Shown here: positions 10,488 to 22,671 of the stretch, piece after piece | How the letters are laid out: each line of letters begins with the position of its first letter | Numbering within the stretch: the first letter of the stretch is position 1 | DNA from: Sipunculus nudus | Taxonomy: Eukaryota > Annelida > Sipuncula > Golfingiida > Sipunculidae | Reading direction: 5' to 3' | NCBI GenBank assembly: GCA_026874595.1 | Contig: CM049322.1 | Location: 26,597,840-26,661,839 of the forward strand | Length of the DNA: 64,000 bases | Program-made: the position numbers and the translations under genes | The notes under the pieces: generated by a model | Databases searched by the model: none | Seen by the model: only the letters and a program-made list of their open reading frames with translations | Told to the model about the DNA's origin: nothing

Positions 10488-13400
10488 GTGACCCATGGAT
10501 CATGACGCTCAGCTGACTGGGAAGAGATTAGCCAAAGGAAATTTTATCATCTGAATGGTAGTATATACCCATTCAACTGAAGCATCAAACAGATTAACCA
10601 ACAGGCCAAGATTGTGACTATATTTATATATCTCAAAAATAGAGAAAAAATGCATAAACTTTAAAAAAAATACAGTTGGTGCCACCAGTCTGCAGAAACT
10701 AATAAAAACACTTAATGGTCAATATCCATGCAAAGAATCATGGTGATCTCTGCATTAGTTGTTCAGATACTTCAGCTTTTGTATCAAATTTTCCATTATT
10801 CTGAGGGATACTTCAGAGTCCTATAGCTTGAAGGATATGGGTAACACAGACCCAATTTCAGGTTTCCACAGATACTTTTCATGGGCCTCCTTGCATGACA
10901 AAAATAAAGATTCTAGGTCCTGTTGTTATGATTTGTGCCCTGTTAACAGATGTTCATATCTTTAAAAGTCTCAAAAATAGAGAAAACTAGATGTGTCGGA
11001 ACGACACGAATGCCCCAACCTTGGGCAAATTAGAAACATTTGTAAAATTTGGAAAATTTTTTAAGTTCAGGAGGTGCCGTATGGTCAAAAGTAGGTCAAC
11101 AAGGGCAAAATGCAAACTTGATCTGTAACGGGTCATTATCAAGCAACACACCAAAATTCATGCCAGTATATGCAGGCATTGTGAAAAAAAGTCCATACAT
11201 GTGCATTTTCCATTAAAATTTCTGTCTTTCATGAAATTTTCTATGTTTAGGAGCCGTTAAACAATCAAAAGTAGGTCAACCGGGATGAAACGCAAACTCC
11301 ATCTGTAACTGGTCTATATCTGCCCACACACCAAAAGTCAGGCCAATATCTGCAGGCATTGCGAAAAAAAGTCATGTGTATCTGTCATGAATATTTCTAT
11401 TTTTCATGAAATTTTCTAAGTTTAGGAGCCGTAAAACAGTCAAAAGTAGGTCAACTGGGACAAAACGCGAACTCGATCTGTAACTGGTCATTATCTGCCT
11501 ACACACCAAAAATTAGGCCAATATCTGCAGGCATTGCGAAAAAAAGTCCGTACATGTGTATTTGTCATGAAAATTTCTATTTTTCATGAAATTTTCTAAG
11601 TTTAGGAGCCGTAAAATGGTCAAAAGTAGGTCAACCGGGACGAAACGCGAACTCTTTCTGTAACTGGTCTATATCTGCCCACACATCAAAAATCAGGCCA
11701 ATATCTGCAGGCATTGCGAAAAAAAGTCTGTACAACTGTTTGATTTCGGAAGGACGGAAGGACAGACATGGGTATAAAACTATATGCCCCGGCCACTTTG
11801 TGGCGGGGGCATAAAAAAACCCGAACAAATACAGTTGGTGCCACCAGTCTGCAGAAACTGATGAAACACTCCATGATCAATATCCATGCAAAGAATCATG
11901 GTGATCTCTGCATTAGTTGTTCAGATACTTCAGCTTTTGTATCAAATTTTCCATTATTCTGAGGGATACTTCGGAGTCCTATAGCTTGAAGGATATGGTT
12001 AACAGAGACCTAATTTCAGGTTTCCATGGAGACTTTTCATGGGTCTTCCAGTGTGTCAAGTATGAAGATTCTAGGTCCAGTTCTTATGATTTGTGCCCTG
12101 TTAACAGATGTTCATATCTTTAAAGGTCTCAAAAATAGAGAAAAAAATTATAAAAAAAAACCCGAACAAATACAGGTGGTGCCAGAAACTGATGAAACAC
12201 TCCATGATCAATATCCATACAAACAATTATGGTGATCTCTGCATTAGTTGTTCAGATACTTCAGCTTTTGTATCAATTTTTCCATTATTCTGAGCTGTAC
12301 TTTGGAGTGCCATAGCTCAAAGGATATGGGTTATAGAGACCTAATTTCAGGTTGCCATGGAGACTTTTCATGGGTCTCCCTCTGTATCAGGATGAAGATT
12401 CCAGGTCCAGTCGTTATGATTTGTACCCTGTTGACAGATAACTACATCCTTAAAGGTCTCAAAAATAGAGGGGAAAAAAATTGTAAAATTTGAAAAAAAT
12501 ACAGGTGGCACCACCAGTCTACAGGAACTGATGGAACACCTCTTGATCAATATGTATGCCAAAAATCATGACCATCAGTGTTGTAGTTACTGAGATGATG
12601 CAGTTTGTTTTTATCAAAATTTCCATTATTCTGGGAGGTAATTGGGAGCCCCACAGCTCAAAGGATATGGGTAACAGAGACCTTATTTCAAGTTTCCATG
12701 GAGACTTTTACTAGGTCTCTCACTATGTGAGGAATGAAGATTCTAGGTCCAGTCTTTACAATTTGTGCCCTGTTGACAGATGTTCACATTTTTAAAGGCC
12801 TCAAAAATAGAGAAAACAATTCGTAAAAAATCGAAAAATACAGGTGGCGCCACCAGTCTGCAGACACTGATGAAACATCTCATGATCAATATGTATGCAA
12901 AAAATAATGACCATCAGTGATGTATTTAATGAGATATTGAAGTTATTGTATGAATTTTTTTACTATTCTGGGGGGGGGGGGTACTTTGGGACCCCATAGC
13001 TTGAAGGATATGGGTAACAGAGACCTAATTTCTGGTTTCCATGGAGACTTTTCATAGGTCTCTCAGTGTGTCAAGAATTAAGATTCTAGGTCCAGTCTTT
13101 ACGATTTGTGCCCTGTTAACAGATGTTCAAATTTTTAAAGGTCTAAAAAATAGAGAAAAAAATTTGTAAAAAATTGAAAAATACAGGTGGCGCCACCAGT
13201 CTGCAGGAACTGATGAAACTTCTCATGATCAATATGTATGCAAAAAATCATGACCATCAGTGATGTAGTTAATGAGACATTGAAGTTTTTATATGAAATT
13301 TTTTAATATTCTGGGGGGTAGTTTGGGGTTCCATAGCTCGTAGGATATGGGTAACAGAGACCTAATTTCTGGTTTCCAAGGAGATTTTTCATGGACCTCT

Positions 13401-13566
13401 CAAAATGTAAAGTTACAAGATTCTAGGTCCAGCAGTTACGATTTGTGGCAGGTTAACAGACAGAAGGATGGACGGACAGACGGACAGACGGCAAGACAGA
13501 CGAACAAACGGACGACGGACAATGAGTGATCGCTATAGCTCAGATGACTAACAGTCAGCTGAGCTA
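10488..13566 (-). mobile_element. Family H element with about 335-bp tandem core
   Basis: The left terminus is GACCCATGGATCATGACGCT followed by CAGCTGACTGG. The right terminus is the hairpin at 13536-13566 preceded by a GACGGACAGACGG tract. Six core units of about 330-345 bp carry CAGTCTGCAG and TCTAGGTCCAG; they are spaced by the GGTGGYGCCACC site at about 10675, 11832, 12172, 12505, 12843 and 13186. A family N element (10986-11814) splits the second unit. Ends and unit type match the plus-strand H copy at 36324-38738. No ORF. Confidence 0.8.
10986..11814 (+). mobile_element. Family N element (ATGCCCC hairpin type), complete
   Basis: Starts ACTAG at 10986, then a 5' hairpin GTGTCG-GAA-CGACAC (10993-11007) and the subterminal string ATGCCCC (11010-11016). 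The core has four units of 175-180 bp, marked by GTAGGTCAAC ending at 11100, 11280, 11455 and 11635. It closes with a 3' hairpin (11784-11812) whose arms are ATGCCCCGGCCAC and GTGGCGGGGGCAT around TTT. It is inserted in an A-rich stretch of family H with no clear target duplication. Non-coding. Confidence 0.8.
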
Positions 13567-14028
13567 AAAAAATAAACAAAATCCTATATGTATGTATAAA
13601 TAAATGTATGTATTTTTTTATTTCATAAAATGAATAGTTGAAATATAACCAATGTCCCTAGTCCACAGGTACAAGGACTTGGTGGTGGGGTGTGTATGTG
13701 TGTGTGTGTGGGGGGGGGGGGGGTGAGATGGTGGAATGATGGGAGTAAGAACATCTCTGTATTATTTTAGTGTATATACATAGGATTTTCACTTAATTAA
13801 ACAAGCTTACATGATAAAAAAGTTCATTCACAATTACTTAATATTTAACAAGGCCTACAGGCCTAATGCATACCTGTGCAATGGGAAATACACCAGGTAT
13901 AATGCTTCAATACTTTTCAAGTACGTGTAATATGTATATGAGCAATGCAAGTATTAAACATTTTGAAGAAGAACCAATTACACAAAAACCACTGCTGAAA
14001 TTCTGGCATGTGTGCACACAACACAAAA
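13567..14028. repeat. Repeat fragment with GT and G tract
   Basis: Resembles 2745-2960 (AATGTCCCTAGTCCACAGG, GTGTATATACATAGGATTT). It contains (GT)n next to a run of G near 13690-13725. It has no termini of its own and appears to be the remains of another H-type element. Confidence 0.55.
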
Positions 14029-16542
14029 ACAAGTGGCCCATGGGTCATGACGCTCAGCTAAATTTGACTTGGTGCTCATATCTTTTATTAATGTTTTATA
14101 TTGTCTGTGTGAATAGCCTATGGCTAATGTTACTATGGTGATAAATGGACAGAAAATAAAAATTTCAGGATTCATAGGAGACCTGCCAAGGACCCTCCTG
14201 GATTTCACAATATAGGGTTCCAAGGAAAATGAATGCAATTTGTACCCTGTCTGTCTGGGTGCTCAAAATCATGTTTCTGGTCCATAGCTCACAGAATATA
14301 AGTCGCCATGACCTAATTTCAGGTTTCCAAGGAGAACTGCCAAGGACTTCCCTGAATGTCATGTAAGAAGAGTCTAGGGCTACTGGATACAATTTGTGCC
14401 TTGTCTGACTGCTCAAATTCATGCTTTTGGCCAGTAGCTTACAGAATATAGGTCACCACGACCTAATTTTAAATTTCAAAGAAGATTGCCAAGGACCTAG
14501 GCTAAATGCATACAAATTGTACCAATCTGATGTTTAAGGTACTCAAATCATGTTTTTGGCCTGTCAAGTGCAGGTTTCCAGTGGGATTTGCCAAGATCCT
14601 AGGCCTAATGCATACAATTTGAGCCCTATCTGACTGTATTTGACATTTATTGTAAGAATTAAGTTATCTAATTCAGGATTCTAAGAAGACTTGCCAAAGA
14701 TCTCCCTTGACTTTTAAATACACGGTTCAAAGGAAAATAGATACAATTTGTACCTTATCTGTCTTGATACTCAAATTCATATTTTTAGCGAATAGTGAAT
14801 AGATTATAGCCTGTGCAGCATGACATCATTTCTGGTTTCCAAAGAGATTTGCCTATAACCTCCCTTGATGTTGCTGTAGAAGATTATAGGCCTAATGCAT
14901 ACAATTTGTGCCTATCTGACTTTTGGGGTGCTCATATAACACCTTTTTCCCTGCAGGTTGCAGCATAAAGGTCACAGTGACCTAATTTCATGTTTCCGAG
15001 GACATTTGCCAGGGAGCTCCCTGAATGTTGTTTGAATATTCTAGGCCTAATGGATACAATTTGTGCCCCGTCTGTCTGGGTGCTAAAAATCATTTTTTCT
15101 GCTGAAGTTGCAAAATATAGGTCACCATGACCTAATTTCAGGTTTCCGATGTGCCTAGAAACTCCCTGGCTTTTGTGTTAGAAGATTCTGGACTTTACAA
15201 GACAAAATGTGCCTATCTGACATTCATTGTGCTCATATGACATCTTTTCCCTAAAGTTTGCAGAATATAGGTTTCAGTGACCTTCTTTCAGGTTTCCAAA
15301 GACATTTGCCTAGGACCTCCCTGAATATATGTTAGAAGGTTCTAGGCCTAATGGATACAATTTGTGCCACATCTGACTGTCTGGGTGCTCAAAATAATAT
15401 TTTCGGTTCACAGGTGCAAAATATAGGTTTTAGTGACCTAATTTTAGGTTTCCAAGGACATTTGCCTAGGACCTCCCTGAATGTAACGTATGAAGATTCT
15501 AGGCCTAATGGATACAATTTGTGCCTTGTCTAATCATCTAGGTGCTCAAAACCATTTTTCAGCCCATAGGTCACAGAATATATGTCACCATGACCTAATT
15601 CTGGTTTTCAAAGACATTTGCCCAGGACCTGACTGAATTTTATGTATGGAGATTGTAGGCCTAATTGATACAATTTATGCCCCGTCAGACTGTCTGGGTG
15701 CTAATATGACATCTTTTCCTATAGGTTGCAAAATATAGGTCAGGGTGACATAATTTAAGGTTTCCAAGGACATTTGCCAAGGACGTCTCAGAATATTACA
15801 ATAGAAGATTCTAGGCCTAACAGATACAATTTGTGCCCTGTCTGACTTTCTGGGTGCTTAAAATCCTGTTTTCGACCTGTAGGTTGCAAAATGTAGGTCA
15901 CCATGACCTAATTTCAGGTTTCCAAGGAGATTTGCCTGGAACCTCCCAAGATACTGCGTTAGAAGATTCTAGGCCTAACAGAAATGATTTGTGCCAATCT
16001 GACATTCAGGGTGCTCAAAATCATGTTTTCAGTCACAAAAAATAGGTCACCATGACCTAACTTCAGGTTTTCATGGAGATCTGCCTAGAAACTCCCTGGC
16101 TTTTGTGTTAGAAGATTCTAGGCCAAACAGATACGATTTGTGCCCATCTGACATTCAGGGTGCTCATATGACATCTTTTCCCTATAGGTTGCAGAATATA
16201 GGTCTCAGTGACCTTATTTCAGGCTTCCAAGAACATTTCCCTAGGACCTCCCTAAATGTCATATTAGAGGATTCTAGATCATATGGATACAATTTGTGCT
16301 CCGTCTGACTGTCTGGGTGGTCAAAATCAAGGTCACATAGGTCACAAAATATAGGTTGCTATGACCTTATTTCAGGATTCCAAGGAGATTTGCCTAGGAA
16401 TTCCCTAGATGTAATGTTAGAAGTTTGTAGGTCTAACAGTTACGAATTGTGCCCTGTTAACGGCCAGCAGGCCAGACAACCAGATGGACGCCTGAAAAAG
16501 GGTGATCACTATATCTCAGATGACTTACAGTCAGCTGTACTA
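14029..16542 (-). mobile_element. Family H element with about 150-bp tandem core
   Basis: The left terminus is AACAAGTGGCCCATGGGTCA, then TGACGCTCAGCT. The right terminus is a decayed hairpin at about 16511-16542. The interior is roughly 15 diverged units of about 150 bp, recognisable by TTTCAGGTTTCCAAGGA, GATTCTAGGCCTAA and ATACAATTTGTGCC. Many units contain GGTCACCATGACC. No ORF survives. Confidence 0.72.
15119..16058. promoter_or_regulatory. Perfect AGGTCAnnnTGACCT palindromes (ERE-like)
   Basis: AGGTCACCATGACCT occurs exactly at 15119-15133, 15895-15909 and 16044-16058, with one-base variants at about 14305, 14452 and 15585. This 15-mer fits the steroid-receptor inverted repeat with a 3-bp spacer. 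The sites recur because they lie in the repeat unit; any regulatory activity is untested. Confidence 0.4.
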
Positions 16543-17263
16543 ATGAATGAAGGTGGCACCACCACTCTTGAATACACAACGAAGCTATCAGAGATGTATA
16601 AATATGCACAGTTTCAGTCTGAAATTTCAAATCTCTCCAGAGAAACAGCCAGGCGACACCTCTCTTATGAACGAGAAAGCCATCAAAGACACATAGATAG
16701 GTCAAAATATCAGCTATCAGGCTATATCTTCTCTTGAGTTTGATGCACTGGGCTGACCAGGCTTAGCTGAGAAAGGCAGTTGCTCAAATTGAACTGTGAC
16801 CTGCACCTGGCTGCACTGAATGAACTTTTGACCTGTACCTGGGTGGATTGAGTGAACTTTTGACCTGTTGGGGTGCACTGAGTGAACTCTTGACATAATC
16901 TGACACAGTTGGCAGTCCGCTAACGCTGTGTGTCGACAGAGGAATTTTCCTCAGCAGAAACAAACTTCTGTTTGTCATAAAAAGACCTGGCCTCATTTGA
17001 AATAGTCTCGCAAGAGTCATAAAAGGACTTAGCCTTATTTAATGGATACTCCTCGCAGGAGTCTTGAAAGGACCTAGCCGTATTAAATTCCTCGCAGGAA
17101 TCAACCACGGTTTTAACCCCGCAAGCTATGGATTCTTCTTTGGAGTCAGACGGCACGTTTGCCTCATCAAACTCTTTATTAGAGTCAATAAAGGAGTTGT
17201 ACCCCTTATTTACATAGAAAGAACCTGGCTCTTGTATTATGCTATGCATAGATTTTGAAACAA
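16543..17263. other. Fragmented repeat plus coding-like stretch
   Basis: Begins with a degenerate GGTGGCACCACC-containing block (16550-16740). Then come short diverged repeats of about 36-40 bp containing TGAACTTTTGACCTG (16800-16905), and then the coding-like ORF at 16920-17249. Family H starts at 17264. Confidence 0.5.
16920..17249 (-). CDS. Unrecognised 109-residue ORF with internal peptide repeats
   Basis: The open frame contains imperfect repeats of about 12-15 residues: DSCEEFNTARSFQDSCEEY, then AKSFYDSCETISNEARSFYD. DNA units differ by substitutions that keep the frame, so it looks more coding-like than neighbouring chance ORFs. It is acidic, rich in Ser/Glu/Asp, with no signal peptide or membrane segment. 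The upstream side runs into a family H terminus 15 bp away, so any 5' part is lost or lies elsewhere. Could be an exon of a repeat protein, part of a mobile element, or a tandem repeat open by chance. Confidence 0.25.
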   Translation of the reverse strand: MHSIIQEPGSFYVNKGYNSFIDSNKEFDEANVPSDSKEESIACGVKTVVDSCEEFNTARSFQDSCEEYPLNKAKSFYDSCETISNEARSFYDKQKFVSAEENSSVDTQR

Positions 17264-20200
17264 AACAAGGGACCCATGGGTCACGGCGCTCAGCTGATTG
17301 TGATTGGACTATAAATGTTTCTCCACTGTGATACTATATCGAGTCGATAAAGCTTATGAATATCATATACATGTTGGGCTATTATAAAGGAATGTTATGT
17401 AATATGTGAGTAAATGATAAATGAAACTACCTGACTGATGGATTAATAGAGTCAAATAAAGTGGTTTATTTTTTATTTATTTAGGAGGGGTTGAAAATTG
17501 TGATATATTTGAGCAAATATGAATGCAATGACAGCAGTAATAAGCAGTAGTAGAATGATGATAAGGTTATTTGTTGAAGGATCTAAAGTGTATGGTAGTC
17601 TGCAAGCATTCAATTTGACAGACATGATGTTATGATTAACTATGCTGATGAAGTGATTTATGAATATGTGACTGTATGACACAATATCTCTTTAGTCTTG
17701 ACAAGGTACATTATCGTGATGCCCACTATGTCTACATATTACACAATATTGACATAATTTCTGGCATGTACATAGGTACCTATGGACAAATAGTTATACA
17801 AAATATTAAAGTATGAATATATCTGATTCGTCTTGTTCTTGTTTGCTGAGGCTGACTTTGGGATGGGGTTCGGAGAAGGGAAAAGTGAGGGCAGCACGAA
17901 GGTGGATGTAGAAATATTCTATTGTAATGTTTTTCATTTATATAAGAATATGAAAAGCTAAGAGGAAAGGGGCCCTCCTACTTGGTTATAGTAAAGTTCT
18001 AAATATATGATTGCAAACTAATACTCTGACAAGACTGTCATGAAGAAAAACAGTAAAAGTTTTGAGATACTGTGTTGCATACGAAAAATTTACAGATGGA
18101 CAGGCAAGTGGACAGAATGGACTAATACCTTTATTTCACTTTCAAGAGAATAATGCATTTAAATTTATATATAATCCTATTTTTTTAAGCAGATCCACTT
18201 TTTCCATTAAGAAGTTTTTATCTGAATCATTTTTTTATTTACAGGTTTATAAATTTTTAATTAAAAAACCTGAAAATATAAGTTAAAATATTAGAATTAT
18301 TGCAAAAGTTGCAATCATTATATATACAGAGTAAAAAACATTGGGTCATATTATGCATACACATATATTTTATTATTTTTAAATCATAAATGTTTAAACT
18401 AATTTTAAAAGAAAATAATGCCACAACATGGTATCTACAAGAATATTCTCCACATTGGAGTTTTCAGGACATGCTTAATTTTATTCACCAAAATAAAATA
18501 AAAGTAAATTTGATAAAATAAAACATCTTTTCAAATAAAGTATACACACTGTTGGTTGAATGAGGGACAAACAATATCATTGTGCTAATTACTATCCCAG
18601 TTTTAATTAATTACTGGAATTAATAGTCAATTTCACACCTGGTGAAGTTTTTACTCTTCTGAAGTAAGGAATTACTTATCTCATGAACATCCACACTTTC
18701 ACAGCAATACACCACTTTGTGGACACAATTAAATGTACACTTTAATCATTGTAACCCTGGTGGTTCAATACAAAATCTAAAATGTAGCATGTCCAAGAAT
18801 AAAATAAAATAATAACATTCATCTAGTTTATGCACCAGCTGGAGGGGGGATGAGTGCAGGGCAGAGGGGAAGCCTGCTAGTAGTGGCCAAGCTGGGCCAA
18901 GGTAAGCTGCCTGGGGTGGGTTACATAATGCAAGTGAAGGCTGTACTATTAGGTGGGCTAGATGTAAACAACACTTGACATGGTGTATGAAAACATGATT
19001 AAAAGCTATTCAATCCTATCAATTTCTTTTGAAAGTTCAGACTTTAAAAGATTAAATCCTTATGCATATATGCTGGGAAAATTAAATCAACAGTGCCAAA
19101 GTTGGACAAAATTTAAGGTATTGATCTTTTATTTATGCTAATAACTTGAAAAATTTGCAAAATTCAGATCTTATTTTGGGTAAACAATTGAATCTTGATT
19201 AAATAAAGTTATATTCCTGAAAAAAAGTCTCTAGGTTCAGCAATTCTCATGTTAGGTGAGTAAATATATTTCCTGATTTTTTAAAAAATTGCATTATGTT
19301 TTGGCCCATAACTTCAAAATAATACCCAATACTGACCTAATTTTTGGTATGTTAATAGAAAATGTATAAAAGAATATGAATACTAAATACGATCAAAAGC
19401 AGATCAGTGGTTTTGATATTAGGCAGCCTTGAAGTGTAACAATGGCTTTTTTTTATGGAAAACAGAGTTTTTTTTCCTTAAAATCTCGAAGGAACAAAGT
19501 CCTAATGACCCAATTTTCGGTAAGGTAGGAGATTTTTGGGACATCTAAAATAATGTCAACAGCCTGGGGAGCATAGAGATGTGCACTGAATGACCTACAG
19601 TCATCAAAGTGGACTGCTTGACAATGTTAGGGAATACAACAAGAGCCTCCAAAAAAAATTCAATAACTAGCCTAATTTTGCAGCTTTTATTTTCAAATTT
19701 CAGATTTTAACAGATTAAATCCTTATGTATACATGGTGTGAAAATTAAATCCACAGTACTTACAGGAAAAAAACGTGCCATGGCCAAAGTTGGGCAAAAT
19801 TTAAGGTACCAATTTTATATTTTTGCCAATATTTAAAAAAATTTAACAAATTTTGATCTAAATTTCGGTATGCAATTAAATTTTGATTAATTAAAGTTTT
19901 ATTACTGGAAAAAAGTCCCTACCTTTAACACTTTTGGTCTTAAGTGACCAAATATCTTCCTGATTTTTTTACAAAGTCCATTATGTTTGGGCCCATAACT
20001 TTTTTTAAATTATATAATACTGACTTAATATCTCGCATGTACATAGGAACTATATGGAGGAATATTTATGGTAAATATGAAGAAAACCGGATGAGTGGTT
20101 TTGATATTAGGCAGTCCTGAAGTGTGAAAATAGATTTCTAATAAAAAATTGAGGTTTTTCCTTAATATCTCAAAGGAACGAAGTCCTATTGACCCAATTT

Positions 20201-20394
20201 TTGGCATGGTAGGAGATTATGGGGACATCTAACTGTATGCCGAAAATCAGATTCGTAGGTCCAACGGTGTCGAAACGTGCCAGTCTTACGGACGGACATC
20301 CAGACGGACGGACGGACGGCACGACAGAAGGACGGACGGACGACGGACAATGGACCATGACTATAGCTCAGATGACTTATAGTCAGCTGAGCTA
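17264..20394 (-). mobile_element. Family H element, about 3.1 kb, both ends present
   Basis: Left terminus AACAAGGGACCCATGGGTCA then CGGCGCTCAGCTG; right terminus hairpin 20364-20394, preceded by CGGACGGACGG tracts. Its first 600 bp match 48255-48830. From about 17931 it matches 39895-40750 (GCTAAGAGGAAAGG, CACCAGCTGG, AAGCCTGCTAG), and its right kilobase is shared with all long H copies. It is therefore a mosaic of subfamily segments. Non-coding. Confidence 0.78.
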
Positions 20395-20401
20395 ATCCAA
20401 A

Positions 20402-20911
20402 GGGTTTACCCTTTGGTTTATTTGCAAGTTTCCAGCGGTCAGATTTTAGATGACCTTCCTATTTGCAGTAATTACAGATTTTCTTTGAAGAAGACTGGCC
20501 TTGGTTGGATTCAGACACAGTGGATGTTGACTGAGGTGTAGCATTGGACTTTGCTGAACTATCAGGACTACTAGAACTGGGTGACTGTGCTTTAAAATTC
20601 TTTTCACAGTTAATACACGGGTTCAGACAAATGCTGCCAGCTGCTCTTGTCATCTCAGCAGATGAAATTTTACTGGACCTGTCAGTACAAAATTGTTGCG
20701 ATAGTGTCTACAATATGCACTTATATTTGGCGGCCCATGGACCATAATATTCGTTCAGCAGAGATATATCATAGGACATGAAGGTCCATTTGTGGAATAT
20801 CTGAATACATGATTTCAGTGGGAATGTTACCAAGTGGGTCGAGCTGTGGGACTGCTGTTGGCATTCTTATAGCAACGATGCCACTCACATGAGGCGTGAC
20901 GGCCTGATATG
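20402..20911 (-). pseudogene. Broken gag-like fragment with CCHC-type zinc knuckle
   Basis: Minus-strand frame 20796-20402 reads YDISLLNEYYGPWAAKYKC, a TAG, then CTDRSSKISSAEMTRAAG, a Ser/Pro-rich linker, and CNYCK, a second TAG, and EGHLKSDR. The CxxC...GH pattern is a retroviral-type zinc knuckle whose last Cys is replaced. A second frame, 20911-20777, is open with MPTAVPQLDPLGNIPTEIM, so a frameshift lies where they overlap. This looks like the relic of an LTR-retrotransposon gag region; family undetermined, and no pol or LTR was seen. Confidence 0.5.
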
Positions 20912-21099
20912 CAAATATGGGGGAATTGTTAGGTCCTCAAGGAGCCTTGTGGCACCTTAATATGCAAATATCAGGGATTCACCATACAGACTTTACAGGG
21001 CTGATAAGAGCTGGCACTGAGTTAAGTCTATCAGTACATGGAATCACGTTTTAAGCATTTCACTAGTAAACTCGCATACTGAAGCCAAGGTTGAGCTAC

Positions 21100-21300
21100 A
21101 GTGGTTTTGATATAAGGCAGTCTTGAAGTGTAGATACAATAGGATTTTAATGGAAAATAAGAAGGGACAAAGTTGCAGTGACCTAGTTTTGGGTTTGTTA
21201 GGAGACCTTAGAGACATCTAACTTTATGCCAAATTTCAGAATCATAGGATCAACAGTGTAAAAATGTGCCTGTCTAACATTCAGACAGAAAGACAGAAAT
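21100..21300 (-). repeat. Family H 5'-part fragment
   Basis: Contains the common string TTTTGATATAAGGCAGTCTTGAA, limited here to its core AGGCAGTCTTGAAGTGTA, followed by GGAGACCTTAGAGACATCTAA and AAATGTGCC, in the order found in every long H copy. The terminal hairpin is missing. Confidence 0.6.
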
Positions 21301-21302
21301 GT

Positions 21303-21484
21303 AAATTGTTCATGCTCCCAAAATGTTTACCACATCACATTTATTTTCAATTTTTATACGTCCCAATTGTTTATGCTCCCGAAATGTTTACCACAATACA
21401 TTTATTTTGATACATCTAAATCGTTCATGCTCCTGAAATGTTTACCACACCACATTTATTTTGATACATCTAAATCGTTCATGC
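21303..21484. repeat. Three-copy tandem repeat of 53-62 bp
   Basis: Units contain TTCATGCTCCCAAAATG and TTTACCACAYCACATTTATTTT. The last two units are nearly identical at 53-54 bp. A partial fourth unit (AAATCGTTCATGCC) closes the array. Confidence 0.85.
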
Positions 21485-22671
21485 CAAAAATAGTCAGAAA
21501 ATATACATAATACTAATTGGTATCACTTAAAGAATTCTGTCAGTTAGTTTGTCATGCAGTCTTTACGGTCTTTTATAAAGGCTGGACATTTTGTTTGATG
21601 ACTTCTATATTTAATACACAGCAAATAAATAACATAGTAACAGCTACTCTTGAAAATCACTGATTATTTAATCACATTTTGTTATATTACCACAGTTACT
21701 GTTTTAAATATCACTTCCAAACAGTGCATTCTGTTTTGGTGATTTAAAGCCGCCATATTGGATTTTAGCGCCAAATGGATGGCAAGGTTTCACCCGCCTA
21801 ATTCATGGTCTATGGGTCACCTTTTATATCATTATATAACATACAATTGTAGTCATACTGGGTAAAAAGATTTATTTTAAGCCAATCTATAAAAATTTTT
21901 AAATTTACAGATGCAATTTTGGATTTTTTTTCAATAAAAAATGTTGGCCAAGGATGACAAAGTGGCATCACCTTGATTCATGATCTATGGAGCACAATTC
22001 ATTATTTTAGACAATAAAATTGTAATTATACCTGATGACACACCTATGTCTGGTATAACCCTGTATATACCTGCTACTGCAAGTGATAGCCCAAATCTTG
22101 AATAAGTCACATGATGGCAGTATATCTGGTGATATTAGTATACAGTATTCCATGTAATGAGTGCCTGGAGTGCTCTCAAAATTGATTTTTACATAAATTT
22201 TTTGTACCCAAAAAAAGACTTTTGAGATATGACCTTTTATGAGGATTCTGGAGAAACTTTTAGGTCCTAATTTAGGGAAAATCTCCTTTCACTGGCCAAC
22301 ATTTATTGGCACTGGATACCCTGACATAATTTCATGCCATCACAGTCATCAAGCGAGGTAGGAAAATAATGGCGACTGCCATAGCTTTTTAAGTGAGAAT
22401 GGCTCATTCCTTTTGTTTTCTAAAGGGAAGCCCTAAAAATTCCAGGGGGGGGGGGCTCATTATGGTTAGCCATACATTAACTCAAATAAGGACTGTGATA
22501 TTTGGTTACATAGGAAGCAGGACAGATAGAAAACTGTTTTCGTGGTCCTTTGGCAGGAGACTCGAATTCAGTTTATTTAATGGTATCTCTGGAAATCACA
22601 GTGCACCTATGCTTAAACTGTTCAAATGACATGTGTCTATGTGGTCTATATCCACATAATGTTATACTTAC
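21485..22671. other. EI24 intron, no further feature
   Basis: Mostly single-copy-looking AT-rich DNA. It contains GCCGCCATATTGGATTTTAGC near 21750 and a run of G at 22446-22454. The ORF at 22393-22629 shows no recognisable domain. Confidence 0.5.

Larger units (their letters stand above)
9361..22671 (-). other. EI24 intron, 13.3 kb, phase 2
   Basis: The intron is bounded by a GT donor at 22671-22670 and an AG acceptor at 9362-9361. Nearly all of it is transposable elements: a family G copy, three family H elements with tandem cores, a family N insertion, and a broken gag-like fragment. The rest is a small tandem array and about 1.2 kb without recognisable content. The call depends on the EI24 assignment of the two flanking exons, whose phases match exactly. 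Confidence 0.8.

Noticed and set aside
11840-13215. Repeated CTGATGA followed by AAC, reminiscent of a hammerhead ribozyme core
   Set aside because: In each family H unit CTGATGA runs directly into AACA with no stem II before a GAAA, so the fold cannot form.
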